Positions 1-8,401 of a stretch of 57,713 nucleotides of DNA are shown piece after piece. This stretch comes from a virus. Within the stretch, counting starts at the first letter, position 1. Each line of letters opens with the position of its first letter. The notes under the pieces were generated by a model, which was not told the origin of the DNA, did no database searches, and worked only from the letters and a program-made list of their open reading frames with translations. The DNA lies in the IMG/VR virus record IMGVR_UViG_3300020477_000028, positions 1 to 57,713 of that record, one strand, 5' to 3'. The position numbers were made by a program, and so were the translations under genes.

Positions 1-969
1 AAATATAAACATATACGAAAAGCGGGCGATGAGATAATCAAATATATTGATGACCGTAGACAGGGAACTGTTACTTCTTTAAAAACTAGATGGCAAAAGT
101 TTAACGATGCTATTAATGGTGGATTAGAGTGGGGTTCTATAATTACTATAGCAGGTATGTCTGGCTCGGGAAAATCGTCCATTGCTAATGAGTTAGAAAC
201 AAGTTTATTTGATCATAATTCAGATACTTTTTCTGTGCTATCATTTAATTTTGAAATGCTAGCAATGAAACAAGTAGGTAGAAAATTATCAGGTAAATTA
301 GAATTAACTTCTACTCAATTATACTCAGGCGTGGATAGTTTAAAAGATTTAGATTTTCAACGTGCAAAATATATAATAGAAGATACAATAGATTCGTACG
401 ATATATATTATGTAGATATACCAGGAACAGTAGAACAAATATATAATACTATAAAGAAATTTCATACAACAGAAAAAAAGAAAAAAGGAGATGGTTATGG
501 TTCAGTAATATTTTTAGACCACACTTTATTAACTAAGGGCGCCACGGGCGCACAAGAACGAGAAATACTTTCACGTCTTTATAAAATGTTTATGCTTATA
601 AAGAAAGAATTACGTTTAACTGTTATTATACTTAGTCAATTAAATCGTGGTATAGAATCACCTGAACGCATGAGTAATCCTTTAGTTCACTATCCGATGA
701 AGAAAGATATATTTGGTAGTGATGCTGTATTTCATGGATCAGATGTAGTTATGATAAGTCATAAACCGTATATGCTACATTTACAATCCTATGGACCAAG
801 TCATTTACCTGTAACAAATCCTTTAGAGAATGAACAAGCCATGATTTATTGGCATATCATTAAAAATCGAGAAGGAGAAGCAGGTGTTGTTTTAAGTATG
901 TTGGATAATTTAAAACACTCTAAAATAGATGAATATAATCCAACAGGAAATATAAAATTTGAAGTATGA
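1..969 (+). CDS. dnaB: DnaB-like replicative helicase (5' end outside window)
   Basis: ATP-driven replicative DNA helicase of the SF4/RecA-fold DnaB family, acting at the phage replication fork. The reading frame is open to base 1 and the 51 codons before the first in-window ATG (157) align well with the family: an R-Q-G-T-x-T-S-L segment and a 'N-G-G-L-E-W-G' stretch precede the Walker A GMSGSGKSS (codons 52-60). The gene therefore starts upstream of the window and 157 is not the start. A Walker B-like FLDH lies near codon 172 and an ILSQLNRG segment, typical of DnaB motif H4, near codon 210. What is visible is the C-terminal ATPase domain only; an N-terminal domain, if any, is outside. Its stop overlaps the next ATG (ATGA, 966-969), which suggests translational coupling. 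Confidence 0.88.
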   Translation, partial: KYKHIRKAGDEIIKYIDDRRQGTVTSLKTRWQKFNDAINGGLEWGSIITIAGMSGSGKSSIANELETSLFDHNSDTFSVLSFNFEMLAMKQVGRKLSGKLELTSTQLYSGVDSLKDLDFQRAKYIIEDTIDSYDIYYVDIPGTVEQIYNTIKKFHTTEKKKKGDGYGSVIFLDHTLLTKGATGAQEREILSRLYKMFMLIKKELRLTVIILSQLNRGIESPERMSNPLVHYPMKKDIFGSDAVFHGSDVVMISHKPYMLHLQSYGPSHLPVTNPLENEQAMIYWHIIKNREGEAGVVLSMLDNLKHSKIDEYNPTGNIKFEV

Positions 970-1235
970 GAAATGCACAATTGATAAAATCTAATGGCGA
1001 AACTATACCCATTAGTATTCCTGAAGAGGGTAAATTAAAGTTTTTGCAAGATAAAGTAGGTGGATATATAGAGATGGTAGAATCCTCTCAAGATCCTAAT
1101 TTATATGTAATTTGTAATGAAGAAGGGAAGATAAATGGTCTTCCAATAAATTATAAAGCTACAGTATTGCACAGATTTAAATACGATCCTCTCGTAGGAG
1201 ACGTAATAATTTGTAATAAAGAATTAATAAATTAA
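966..1235 (+). CDS. DUF3846-like small protein
   Basis: Predicted 89-residue soluble protein. The segments LQDKVGGYIE (about residues 27-36), a central N-E-E-G-K-x-N-G-L-P-x-N block and a terminal V-G-D-V-I-I match the pattern of the DUF3846 family, which is common in phages and has no established biochemical function. Length is close to that of stand-alone members. It starts inside the stop codon of the helicase gene and is followed 6 nt later by the Sak4-like ATPase, so it is part of the replication operon. Family recognition is from memory of the motif pattern. Confidence 0.7.
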   Translation: MRNAQLIKSNGETIPISIPEEGKLKFLQDKVGGYIEMVESSQDPNLYVICNEEGKINGLPINYKATVLHRFKYDPLVGDVIICNKELIN

Positions 1236-1241
1236 ATAAAT

Positions 1242-1925
1242 ATGGCGCAGGAAATATTGATTATTGGGGAATCTGGATCTGGAAAATCAACCAGTATAGA
1301 AAATCTAGACCCGAAATCTACATTTATAATAAATGTAGGTAGGAAACCTATGCCGTTTCGAGGATGGAAATCTAATTATACATCATTATCTAAGGAAAAT
1401 CCTAAAGGTAATTATGTAGAAACAGATAGTCATTCAGTAATAGTTTCTACACTTAAACATATATCAGAAAATATGTCACATATAAAGACAGTTATCATAG
1501 ATGACTTTCAATATTTAATGGCTAATGAATATATGCGTAGAGCTAACGAAAGAGGTTTCGACAAGTTTACAGACATTGGTCTGCATGCTTGGGAAGTTGC
1601 GACTGCAGGTAAAAACATGAGAGATGATATTACATTTGTCATGGTTGGACATGCAGAAACATCGCAAGATTTACAAGGCAATAGAAAATTAAAATTTAAA
1701 ACTATTGGTAAGTTAGTAGATAATGTTATTACTATGGAAGGTATGTTTACTGTTGTATTATTTACAGAAGTAAGCCCAGATCCTGAAGGTAAAATTCAAC
1801 ATTATTTTATAACTCAATCAGATGGTACTACAACTGGCAAAAGTCCGAGAGGAATGTTTGCTGAATTGAAAATACCAAATGATTTGAAATTTGTAATAGA
1901 TAATGTAAATAAATATTATATTTAA
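1242..1925 (+). CDS. Sak4-like RecA-fold recombination ATPase
   Basis: 227-residue single-domain P-loop ATPase. Walker A GESGSGKST occupies residues 9-17 and a Walker B-like VIIDDFQY lies near residues 84-91; a later TFVMVGHAE strand fits a sensor position. This compact layout with an N-terminal P-loop is typical of the phage Sak4/AAA_24 group, RecA/Rad51-like proteins that promote single-strand annealing with an SSB partner. An SSB gene lies two genes downstream, consistent with that pairing. It sits between the DUF3846 gene and an acidic unknown with 4-6 nt spacers. A generic AAA_24 ATPase without annealing activity is the main alternative. Confidence 0.7.
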   Translation: MAQEILIIGESGSGKSTSIENLDPKSTFIINVGRKPMPFRGWKSNYTSLSKENPKGNYVETDSHSVIVSTLKHISENMSHIKTVIIDDFQYLMANEYMRRANERGFDKFTDIGLHAWEVATAGKNMRDDITFVMVGHAETSQDLQGNRKLKFKTIGKLVDNVITMEGMFTVVLFTEVSPDPEGKIQHYFITQSDGTTTGKSPRGMFAELKIPNDLKFVIDNVNKYYI

Positions 1926-1929
1926 AATT

Positions 1930-2574
1930 ATGAGATTAGTAGGTAAAAGAGTCGAAAGACTAAATCGTTATGGAGATGACCTATGTATTGAATTAAAAGA
2001 GAAAGGAACTATGCGTATAAGTCCTGCTTTAAAATCGAGAATGGATATTCCTAACTCGGGAAATAAAGTAGGATTTGCATATCCTGAACCTGAAGATGAG
2101 ATGCAACAGGTTATGATGTATGTAGCGCCCGATGGAAATGGGGTTGCTGTAAACACACAAGGGGTATTAAATAATACTCCGCACAATCGTGATCTTAGAT
2201 CACATTATGAAGAATCAGGAACTGAAGATGTCAAACTATTTGTTGCAGAACAATATGTTGAAATAGATGGCTTTGAAGGTTACAAATTCTTTAAAATAAA
2301 ATCACAAACTCAAGTTCATGCTTCGGAAATAGAAACTTTTGTATCTTCACAAAGTGATGAAGATATAATAGAACATGCTGCTACGAATGAATGTTCAAAT
2401 CCTGAAATTGAAGAAGACGTTTTTGGAGAAGAAGATCAAAAATTTCAAAAAGAAGTTAATGATATAGAAGAAAAAGAAGAGAATGACTTAGATTTTATAG
2501 AAAAAGAAACTAAAGTAGAATCTGAATCAAAAACTGTTGTTGAGACAGTTGAAGATCCAGATGATATATGGTAA
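1930..2574 (+). CDS. Unknown replication-arm protein with acidic tail
   Basis: I do not recognise this 214-residue protein. Residues 1-130 look folded (mixed hydrophobic and charged, with several short strand-like segments). The last roughly 75 residues are very rich in Glu and Asp, with few hydrophobic residues, and end in D-P-D-D-I-W. An acidic C-terminal tail beside an ATPase and an SSB suggests either a protein-interaction tail or DNA mimicry, but that is inference only. The gene lies 4 nt after the Sak4-like gene and 26 nt before ssb, in the same operon. No signal peptide or membrane segment is visible. Confidence 0.6.
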   Translation: MRLVGKRVERLNRYGDDLCIELKEKGTMRISPALKSRMDIPNSGNKVGFAYPEPEDEMQQVMMYVAPDGNGVAVNTQGVLNNTPHNRDLRSHYEESGTEDVKLFVAEQYVEIDGFEGYKFFKIKSQTQVHASEIETFVSSQSDEDIIEHAATNECSNPEIEEDVFGEEDQKFQKEVNDIEEKEENDLDFIEKETKVESESKTVVETVEDPDDIW

Positions 2575-2600
2575 ATTATTAATAATTAAAAAATTGAAAA

Positions 2601-3176
2601 ATGTATACAATTAATCAATCTTTAAATGTAAATGAAGTAGCTGGAGCTACTCCAATCGCTGTTGGTATTAATGAAAACTGTTTATTAAAAGGTATTCAAA
2701 AGAAAACTGATAAAAACGGGAATGCTTATTTAAGTATTCAATTTATTGATGCTGATGGTAACGAATTAACTCACAATGAGTTTGACATTAACCCTCAATA
2801 TGTGACTCCTAAAGAAGGAGAATCTAAAGAGGATGCTGTTGCTCGTAGAGTTAATAATATGCTTATCAGAATTAAGCATATATGTACTAAATTTATCCCT
2901 AAAGATCAATTTAGTGTAAGTGGGTCTAATTTTGGCGAATTATGTGATGGTATTGTTGCTAGTATGGCAAATGCTAACACAAGTACACCAGTTAGACTTA
3001 AAGTAGTATATGATTATAAAGATTATTCATCTTTACCTAATTATACTCCTTTTATTGAGCCTATGACTACAACTCCTAGTGGGTTAAAAATGACTCAATA
3101 TGACAAATTAGAGAAAACTTCTGCTCCTGCAGCAAGCCAAGCGGCTTCTACAGATGATGCAGATCTTCCTTTCTAA
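2601..3176 (+). CDS. ssb: Single-stranded DNA-binding protein
   Basis: 191-residue protein with a beta-rich N-terminal body (about residues 1-155) compatible with an OB fold, then a short Ala/Ser-rich linker and the C-terminal tail DDADLPF (residues 185-191). An acidic tail ending in D-L-P-F is the classic SSB signature that recruits replication and repair partners. It would coat ssDNA at the phage fork and assist the Sak4-like ATPase upstream. The OB-fold assignment is inferred; the tail is directly visible. The A-rich leader before ATG 2601 has no Shine-Dalgarno, as usual in Bacteroidota. A GC-rich structured hairpin begins 19 nt after the stop. Confidence 0.8.
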   Translation: MYTINQSLNVNEVAGATPIAVGINENCLLKGIQKKTDKNGNAYLSIQFIDADGNELTHNEFDINPQYVTPKEGESKEDAVARRVNNMLIRIKHICTKFIPKDQFSVSGSNFGELCDGIVASMANANTSTPVRLKVVYDYKDYSSLPNYTPFIEPMTTTPSGLKMTQYDKLEKTSAPAASQAASTDDADLPF

Positions 3177-3194
3177 ATACTTGTTTTTTAATCT

Positions 3195-3261
3195 GAAGAG
3201 GTGCCCAATAGGCGAACTAGGCGATTTATCGACTAAAGTGATGAGGGCTCCTCTTCTTTTT
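3195..3261 (+). ncRNA. Structured intergenic element A (terminator/attenuator-like)
   Basis: Between ssb and the primase gene, GAAGAGG (3195-3201) pairs perfectly with CCTCTTC (3250-3256); after a T-T mismatch, GCCC (3203-3206) pairs with GGGC (3245-3248). The stem encloses a 38-nt loop that can itself pair (for example CGAT with ATCG). A T-run (3257-3261, then ATTT) follows the stem, so it could act as a partial terminator below ssb. The large structured loop is not typical of a simple terminator. Its 5' arm contains AGGTGCCCAA (3199-3208), which recurs in element C near 10950. Confidence 0.6.
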
Positions 3262-3271
3262 ATTTATATAT

Positions 3272-4276
3272 ATGTATAATTTTGACAATATTCAAGAGAC
3301 TGAAAAACTTACTAAAGATACTATATTAAATAAAGTATCTGAAGAAAGTATTTTCAGACATTACTTAGGATTTGATTTTAAGGTTAACAAACCTTATCAT
3401 AGTCCTTTAAGGGAAGATAAAAACCCTTCGTTTGCTCTTTATTATACTCGAGACCGTGGATTAAGATTTAAAGATTTTAATGGATGCCAAGGAACTTGTT
3501 TTGATTTAGTTATGCACTTACATGGAGTTTCATTTAATGATGCTCTTAAGCTTATAAATAATCATATGGGCTTAAATATAGGTAAAGTAACTAACTTAAA
3601 AGAAGTGACACGAAAGTTAATTTCGCAATACAAACCTGAAGTTCTACCCAAACGAGAACGTTTAATACAATTTAAACCTCAACATTGGACTAAAACTGAT
3701 GCAGAGTATTGGAAACAATATGGTATAACTAGTAAGATATTGAAGAAGTACAATGTATTCTCTTCTAAATATGTCTTTCTAGATAAAGAATTAATATTAA
3801 CATATACAAATGATAATCCTGTATATGCATATAAATTCGGTAAACACGTCAAAATATATAGACCATATGCTGAAAAGAATGGTTTCAAATGGATGAGTAA
3901 TGTCAATAAAGATGATTTACAAGGAATGGATCAATTAGATTTAAACCTAAGTGATACTTTAATTGTAACGAAATCTTTAAAAGATGTAATGTGTTTAAAT
4001 GTTTTAGGATACCAGGCCGTGGCGCCTCAATCTGAAAATACAAGAACACAATTTGAGTTAATAAAGACAGTTGCGCATAATTTCTCTAGAGTTATAATAT
4101 TGTTTGATAATGATGAAGCAGGCCAGGCAGGTGCAGAATTGCTAGTCAACTTTTTTGACTATCCTGTTAAAAATATTATTATTCAAGATAATTCGACTAA
4201 AGATATTAGTGATTATATATCTAAGTACGGAGTAAAAAATGCGTGTAATTTAATTAAAATTTTAATAAATGGCTAA
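3272..4276 (+). CDS. DnaG-like primase
   Basis: 334-residue primase that would make RNA primers for the DnaB-like helicase. The N-terminal region (about 28-95) has the phage CHC2-like pattern H-S-P-L-R-E-D-K-N-P-S-F, then L-R-F-K-D-F and G-T-C-F-D-L-V, but the full set of zinc ligands of bacterial DnaG is not present. The C-terminal half is a TOPRIM domain: VTKSLKDV (232-239) and FDNDEAGQ (D279, D281). In the first motif the usual catalytic Glu of E-G-x-x-D is replaced by Lys234. No helicase domain is fused. The gene follows structured element A and overlaps the RusA-like gene by 8 nt. Confidence 0.8.
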   Translation: MYNFDNIQETEKLTKDTILNKVSEESIFRHYLGFDFKVNKPYHSPLREDKNPSFALYYTRDRGLRFKDFNGCQGTCFDLVMHLHGVSFNDALKLINNHMGLNIGKVTNLKEVTRKLISQYKPEVLPKRERLIQFKPQHWTKTDAEYWKQYGITSKILKKYNVFSSKYVFLDKELILTYTNDNPVYAYKFGKHVKIYRPYAEKNGFKWMSNVNKDDLQGMDQLDLNLSDTLIVTKSLKDVMCLNVLGYQAVAPQSENTRTQFELIKTVAHNFSRVIILFDNDEAGQAGAELLVNFFDYPVKNIIIQDNSTKDISDYISKYGVKNACNLIKILING

Positions 4277-4850
4277 AGTATGGAAAGTAATAATACCTAA
4301 TTATGAGGACAAAGTTCCTATAAGCCAAAGAAGAAGAGCAGTCTACTATAAAAAAGGAGACTACGAAAAAGGAAAAGTACCAAAAAAACACTTAGCAAAA
4401 ATTAAAGATGGAAGTATGAGATTTGATACTAAAGGATATTTAATTGATATGAATAGAAATAGAGTTATATCAAACCCTTTAGTAGCAGGTAAACCTAAAT
4501 ATTGGACAATAAATGGTCAAAGAATTTACGATGGAAGTTTGCATTATACTGCAAGATCCAAAGTTACTCGTTGGGCCCACGAATATTTAGGAGAATTTAT
4601 AGATGATTTACCTGAAATTAAAATTCCTAATGGATGTTTTTTAAGAGTATGGCTAGATATTTACAAACCTGGAGATAGATTAAACTGGGATTGTGATAAT
4701 CAATGGCTATGGATGAAATGGTTCTTAGATACTTTGGTAGAAAAAGGTAAAATTCCTGAAGATAACGTTCAATTCGTTAGAAGTTCAGGACAAATCAATT
4801 ACATTGAATCTGACACTAGACAGTTAGTATTCAATATAACAATAATTTAA
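4269..4850 (+). CDS. RusA-like Holliday junction resolvase
   Basis: 193-residue candidate structure-specific endonuclease that would resolve branched recombination or replication intermediates. The motif D141-C-D143-N, followed 22 residues later by D165 in PEDNVQF, matches the RusA arrangement of D-x-D-N, a helix, then an Asp preceding a strand. The N-terminal 70 residues are rich in Lys and Arg, consistent with DNA contact, and are longer than in E. coli RusA (about 120 residues total). Start ATG 4269 overlaps the primase stop by 8 nt. Assignment rests on the motif spacing and context. Confidence 0.65.
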   Translation: MAKVWKVIIPNYEDKVPISQRRRAVYYKKGDYEKGKVPKKHLAKIKDGSMRFDTKGYLIDMNRNRVISNPLVAGKPKYWTINGQRIYDGSLHYTARSKVTRWAHEYLGEFIDDLPEIKIPNGCFLRVWLDIYKPGDRLNWDCDNQWLWMKWFLDTLVEKGKIPEDNVQFVRSSGQINYIESDTRQLVFNITII

Positions 4851-4861
4851 AATTTAAAAGA

Positions 4862-5875
4862 ATGGATAATCCGTTATTAGATCATGTGATGAGTGTCTCG
4901 TCACTTAATCTATTTGCGACTAGTCCTGCTGCTTATCGAGAGCATGTATTACACCCTACAAAAGAAGTTACTACTTATTTTACAAAAGGTAGTGCTGTAG
5001 ATTGTTTAATAACAGAGCCCGATGAGTTTCAGAATAAATTCGCAATAATTAAAACAACGAGACCATCAGGTATGATGGGAGATCTATGTAGACTTTTACA
5101 TGAATATGAAAAAGTTAATACAGAAGGCCTTCCTGAAGAAACCTTATTTAAAGTTGCTTATAAAAAAGTAGGTTTTAAATTAAAAGAAGAATCGGTATTT
5201 AAAAAATACCAAAGTGCTGCTATACAACAATATATGAATTTTCTTAGAAATTCTATTGGTAAAGATGTAATCACAGAAGCAGAAGTAGAACAAGCTAAAG
5301 ATGTAGTAGCAATGCTACAAAATAATCCTAGAACTAAATGGTTTATGAAGGATTGTAAAAGTGAAATACTTTGTGATGTATACGATCAATTAAGAGTAGA
5401 TTTTGTATATGATGATATAGCATGTAAAGGCTTCTTAGATAGAGTGGTTGTAGACCATAATAAAAAAGAAGTACACCCTGTAGATTTAAAAACGACAGGA
5501 AAATCAGTTTTAGAATTTAGAAATAGTTTCATTAAATATGGATATTTCAGACAAGCAGCTTTTTATCAAGAAGGTATAAAGCACTGGATGAAAACACAGC
5601 CAAAAATTTGGGAGTATGAATTAAAGAATTTTAAGTTTATAGTTGCTGAAATGGCCTGTAACCATAACCCTGTAATATTTGAATGTTCAGACGCAGATTT
5701 ACTTGCGGGGAAATTAGGCGGAAACTTTATTGGAGGTTCTAAAAGAGTTAAAGGTTTTGCCGAACTTTTAGAAGATTTAAAATGGCACAGAGAAAATGAC
5801 AATTGGTTTACTACTGCAGATAATGAGAAATCATACGAAGACTGTGGTAGTGTAATTTTAAACATATTTGAATAA
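4862..5875 (+). CDS. PD-(D/E)XK exonuclease (RecE/exoVIII-like)
   Basis: 337-residue nuclease of the PD-(D/E)XK superfamily. It opens with V-S-S-L-N-L-F-A-T-S-P-A-A-Y, the usual start of phage exodeoxyribonuclease VIII-like domains, followed by F-T-K-G-S-A-V-D. The active site is visible as GFLDRV with D193, then D208-L-K210 and a downstream F-R-N-S-F-I-K-Y-G-Y-F-R-Q-A-A-F-Y-Q segment with the conserved Tyr and Gln. It would resect double-strand ends to give 3' overhangs for the Sak4-like annealing protein. No helicase part is fused. Start ATG 4862 lies 11 nt after the RusA-like stop. Confidence 0.82.
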   Translation: MDNPLLDHVMSVSSLNLFATSPAAYREHVLHPTKEVTTYFTKGSAVDCLITEPDEFQNKFAIIKTTRPSGMMGDLCRLLHEYEKVNTEGLPEETLFKVAYKKVGFKLKEESVFKKYQSAAIQQYMNFLRNSIGKDVITEAEVEQAKDVVAMLQNNPRTKWFMKDCKSEILCDVYDQLRVDFVYDDIACKGFLDRVVVDHNKKEVHPVDLKTTGKSVLEFRNSFIKYGYFRQAAFYQEGIKHWMKTQPKIWEYELKNFKFIVAEMACNHNPVIFECSDADLLAGKLGGNFIGGSKRVKGFAELLEDLKWHRENDNWFTTADNEKSYEDCGSVILNIFE

Positions 5876-5876
5876 A

Positions 5877-6995
5877 ATGGATATAAGAAAAATAAAAACT
5901 AGATTAGTAGGGAAAGACGAAGTCTTTCAACTTTTAGCGTTAGGGGAGGCTACAAAACTTCCTGTATTACTATTGGGGGATCCTGGTGTAGGAAAAACTC
6001 AAGCTTTATTAGATTATGCTGCAGCAAAGTATAATTATAATAAAAAAGAAGTAAGAGATAATACATTTGTTATTGAACTCGATGAAGGAACTAAAACTTC
6101 CGAAATTAAAGGTAGAGTAAATATGAAATCTTTATTAGAAGATAAAGAATATAAAATAGATGCTCCTATAGCTAAGGCTAAATACCTATTAATTAATGAG
6201 GTAGATAAAGGAACTTCAGGTGTTCGTAATACATTATTATCTGTTATGAGAGAGCGTGCATTATTTTATGGAGATGAAATTAAGAAATGTGAGTGGGATG
6301 TAATGGCAGGATCTTGTAATGTAATTCCAAACGATGAATTAGAAAATCCTTTTTGGGATAGATTTGTTCTAACACAAAAAGTGTCTAGAGTAGGTGCAGA
6401 TTCTATGAAAGAAATTTGGAAAGCAAAAGGTAAAATAAATGAATATTCAGTAGAAGTTCCTAGTAAAGCAGAAATTGAAACTTGTACTATTGAGAAAAAG
6501 CATATGAACAAGTTTTTAGATATTGTTTATGGGGCTGCTTCTGACAGAACAGTTTATCATATACCTTTTATAACAAAAGCTATCAAAGTTATATATAAAT
6601 ACTCTGATATAGAAGCAATCCTTAAAGCTTGTGAGCTTATAGCTCCTAGTAAAATTGGGGATTTATCAGCTAAACTTGAAACTAAGAGAGAGAACAATGT
6701 TCGATCAATGGTTAATAGTTTATCAAATGTTATTAATGGAGGAAATGATTCTTATTCTCAATTATATATCGGCCAAGTTGCTGATGCAATCATTGAGATG
6801 GGGAAAGTAGGAAATTATGCAGGTAAATCACTTGCTCTTGCTAATGAAGTTGTAGAAATTATTAGAACTTCAGAATCAAGTAATGATATAGTAACTGAGC
6901 AGGCTACAGCTTTATATACAGAACTTTATAGTAAACTAAAAGGAGAAGATATATATAATGATAGTTTAGATTTAATCAATAATTATAAAAATTAA
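5877..6995 (+). CDS. MoxR/CobS-like AAA+ ATPase
   Basis: 372-residue AAA+ ATPase. Walker A is GDPGVGKT near residues 33-40; Walker B is the variant LLINEVDKG near residues 103-111, followed by a L-L-S-V-M-R-E-R-A-L-F helix-strand and F-W-D-R-F, all characteristic of the MoxR/CobS/AAA_5 group. Such ATPases remodel targets together with a VWA-domain partner, which is encoded by the next gene. A longer reading starting at TTG 5868 exists, but ATG 5877 is better: it follows the previous stop by 1 nt and begins with M-D-I-R-K. The physiological target in phages is not established. Confidence 0.8.
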   Translation: MDIRKIKTRLVGKDEVFQLLALGEATKLPVLLLGDPGVGKTQALLDYAAAKYNYNKKEVRDNTFVIELDEGTKTSEIKGRVNMKSLLEDKEYKIDAPIAKAKYLLINEVDKGTSGVRNTLLSVMRERALFYGDEIKKCEWDVMAGSCNVIPNDELENPFWDRFVLTQKVSRVGADSMKEIWKAKGKINEYSVEVPSKAEIETCTIEKKHMNKFLDIVYGAASDRTVYHIPFITKAIKVIYKYSDIEAILKACELIAPSKIGDLSAKLETKRENNVRSMVNSLSNVINGGNDSYSQLYIGQVADAIIEMGKVGNYAGKSLALANEVVEIIRTSESSNDIVTEQATALYTELYSKLKGEDIYNDSLDLINNYKN

Positions 6996-7001
6996 TATAT
7001 A

Positions 7002-8321
7002 ATGGAATATTCACTAAGACCGACAAATAGTTGGCGTTCTTATTACAATAGTGGGTCTATATATAGCGAAGAAGGGGCATTATGTGCTCCTTCTCGCAAT
7101 AGATCTATAATTAAAAATAAGTTAAACGACAATCTATCGTCAACAGTCTTTAAGAAATTAAAAGAAAAATCTACTTGTGAACAATTTTTACATACTCAGG
7201 GTACAGGAAGTCTTTTGACAGATGCTTTTAATCATTGGTATCAGAAGGATAAAGATTATGAAATAAATCCTGAAAAGTATTGGTGGCATAGTTTGTTACA
7301 AAAGGTAGATAATCATTTATTACAATTTGCAACTAATGATAATGCAGGATATAGTTATTTAGCTGCAAGTTCAATTGTAAATATTCTTAATAAACTGTAT
7401 AAAAAATACGGAGACGATTTAGTAGATAAAATTAAAGAATATAATGACGCTATTAAAAATGGTAAAGAAGTTCCTTGTAAAGATTTTGAAAAAGATCTAA
7501 ATTCAGGAGCTAATACTGCAAAGAATAGAATTAGAAAAGATTTAGAAACAGCTAATAAAGCTAGTAAAGAAGCAGGTAAAGGAAACGATCCTCAAAATAT
7601 TGAAATGATGGACCTTTTAACAGATCCAAGATTAACAAAACTTGTAAATGTAAAAGAGAATAATATTAGAAATTTTCTTAAAACTACTATAGATTCTGCT
7701 ACTGAAGCAATGTCAGGTAAAGCTGATATTAAAGAAGAGTCTTTATTTGATTCTGATGATATTGAAGATCTAATTAATGTAGAAAATTTTGCTCATATAG
7801 CATTATTTGACGATTTAACAACTAGATTTAAAAAATATCATGTAAGTTTTGATATTTATATAGATGATTCTGGATCTATGGATAGTGGTTTAGAATTAGA
7901 TGGCGTACGTACTAGTTATAGAAATTTAGCACGTATGTTAGCTTTTAAATTGAAAGATTTAAATATATTGAGAGATGCTTATTTATTTTCGCATAAAGAT
8001 ACTATTACTAAAATTGAACATGAACATTTGTTCTCTGCTCATATTGGAGGAGGTACAGATATTGGGCAATGTATTAGAAAAGCAAAAGATGCTAATAGAC
8101 CTTCTATTATAGTAACTGATGGTTGGGATAGAATAGATACAGAAAAAGAATACCATAAAGATAGTTTCTTTCTAATCTTAGATTGTTCTAGAGCAGATAT
8201 AACTTTTAGAAGATTTTCACAAGGAAAACAAATTTTATTCTTTGATTCAAGAGGATTCTCTAAATCAAAAATAGTAGATCATGATGATTACAAGGAGATA
8301 GTAAGAGCAGACTACAATTAA
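7002..8321 (+). CDS. VWA-domain protein, partner of the MoxR-like ATPase
   Basis: 439-residue protein with a C-terminal von Willebrand factor A domain. The MIDAS motif D288-D-S-G-S292 follows a hydrophobic strand, then a G-G-G-T-D-I-G segment supplies the MIDAS threonine and I-I-V-T-D-G the downstream Asp. Residues 1-280 are helical and charged, without a signal peptide, so the protein is cytoplasmic. MoxR plus VWA pairs (as in CobS/CobT or RavA/ViaA) form chaperone-like complexes that modify or activate a third protein. The gene lies 6 nt after the ATPase gene, so the two form a functional pair. The target is unknown. Confidence 0.82.
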   Translation: MEYSLRPTNSWRSYYNSGSIYSEEGALCAPSRNRSIIKNKLNDNLSSTVFKKLKEKSTCEQFLHTQGTGSLLTDAFNHWYQKDKDYEINPEKYWWHSLLQKVDNHLLQFATNDNAGYSYLAASSIVNILNKLYKKYGDDLVDKIKEYNDAIKNGKEVPCKDFEKDLNSGANTAKNRIRKDLETANKASKEAGKGNDPQNIEMMDLLTDPRLTKLVNVKENNIRNFLKTTIDSATEAMSGKADIKEESLFDSDDIEDLINVENFAHIALFDDLTTRFKKYHVSFDIYIDDSGSMDSGLELDGVRTSYRNLARMLAFKLKDLNILRDAYLFSHKDTITKIEHEHLFSAHIGGGTDIGQCIRKAKDANRPSIIVTDGWDRIDTEKEYHKDSFFLILDCSRADITFRRFSQGKQILFFDSRGFSKSKIVDHDDYKEIVRADYN

Positions 8322-8336
8322 TAATAAATAAAAGAA

Positions 8337-8401
8337 AGATGGAGTGCCGTGACTGCCTTTAATACTGTTACGTTACGGTCTCAGTGGCATAGCAACCATC
8401 T
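8337..8401 (+). ncRNA. Structured intergenic element B1 (hairpin)
   Basis: AGATGG (8337-8342) pairs with CCATCT (8396-8401), then TGCC (8345-8348) with GGCA (8386-8389), then ACTG (8352-8355) with CAGT (8382-8385), leaving a roughly 26-nt apical loop. The element starts 15 nt after the VWA stop codon. It is directly abutted, with no linker, by hairpin B2 at 8402, so the two could stack coaxially. The 5' arm contains GTGCC as in elements A and C, but wider similarity is weak. Function is unknown; no known RNA family was recognised. Confidence 0.5.

Noticed and set aside
157-159. ATG 157 as the helicase start
   Set aside because: It is inside the Walker A motif; the frame upstream is open to base 1 and encodes family-like sequence.
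5868-5876. TTG start for the MoxR-like ATPase
   Set aside because: It overlaps the previous gene and gives only three extra residues; ATG at 5877 directly after the previous stop is the simpler start.
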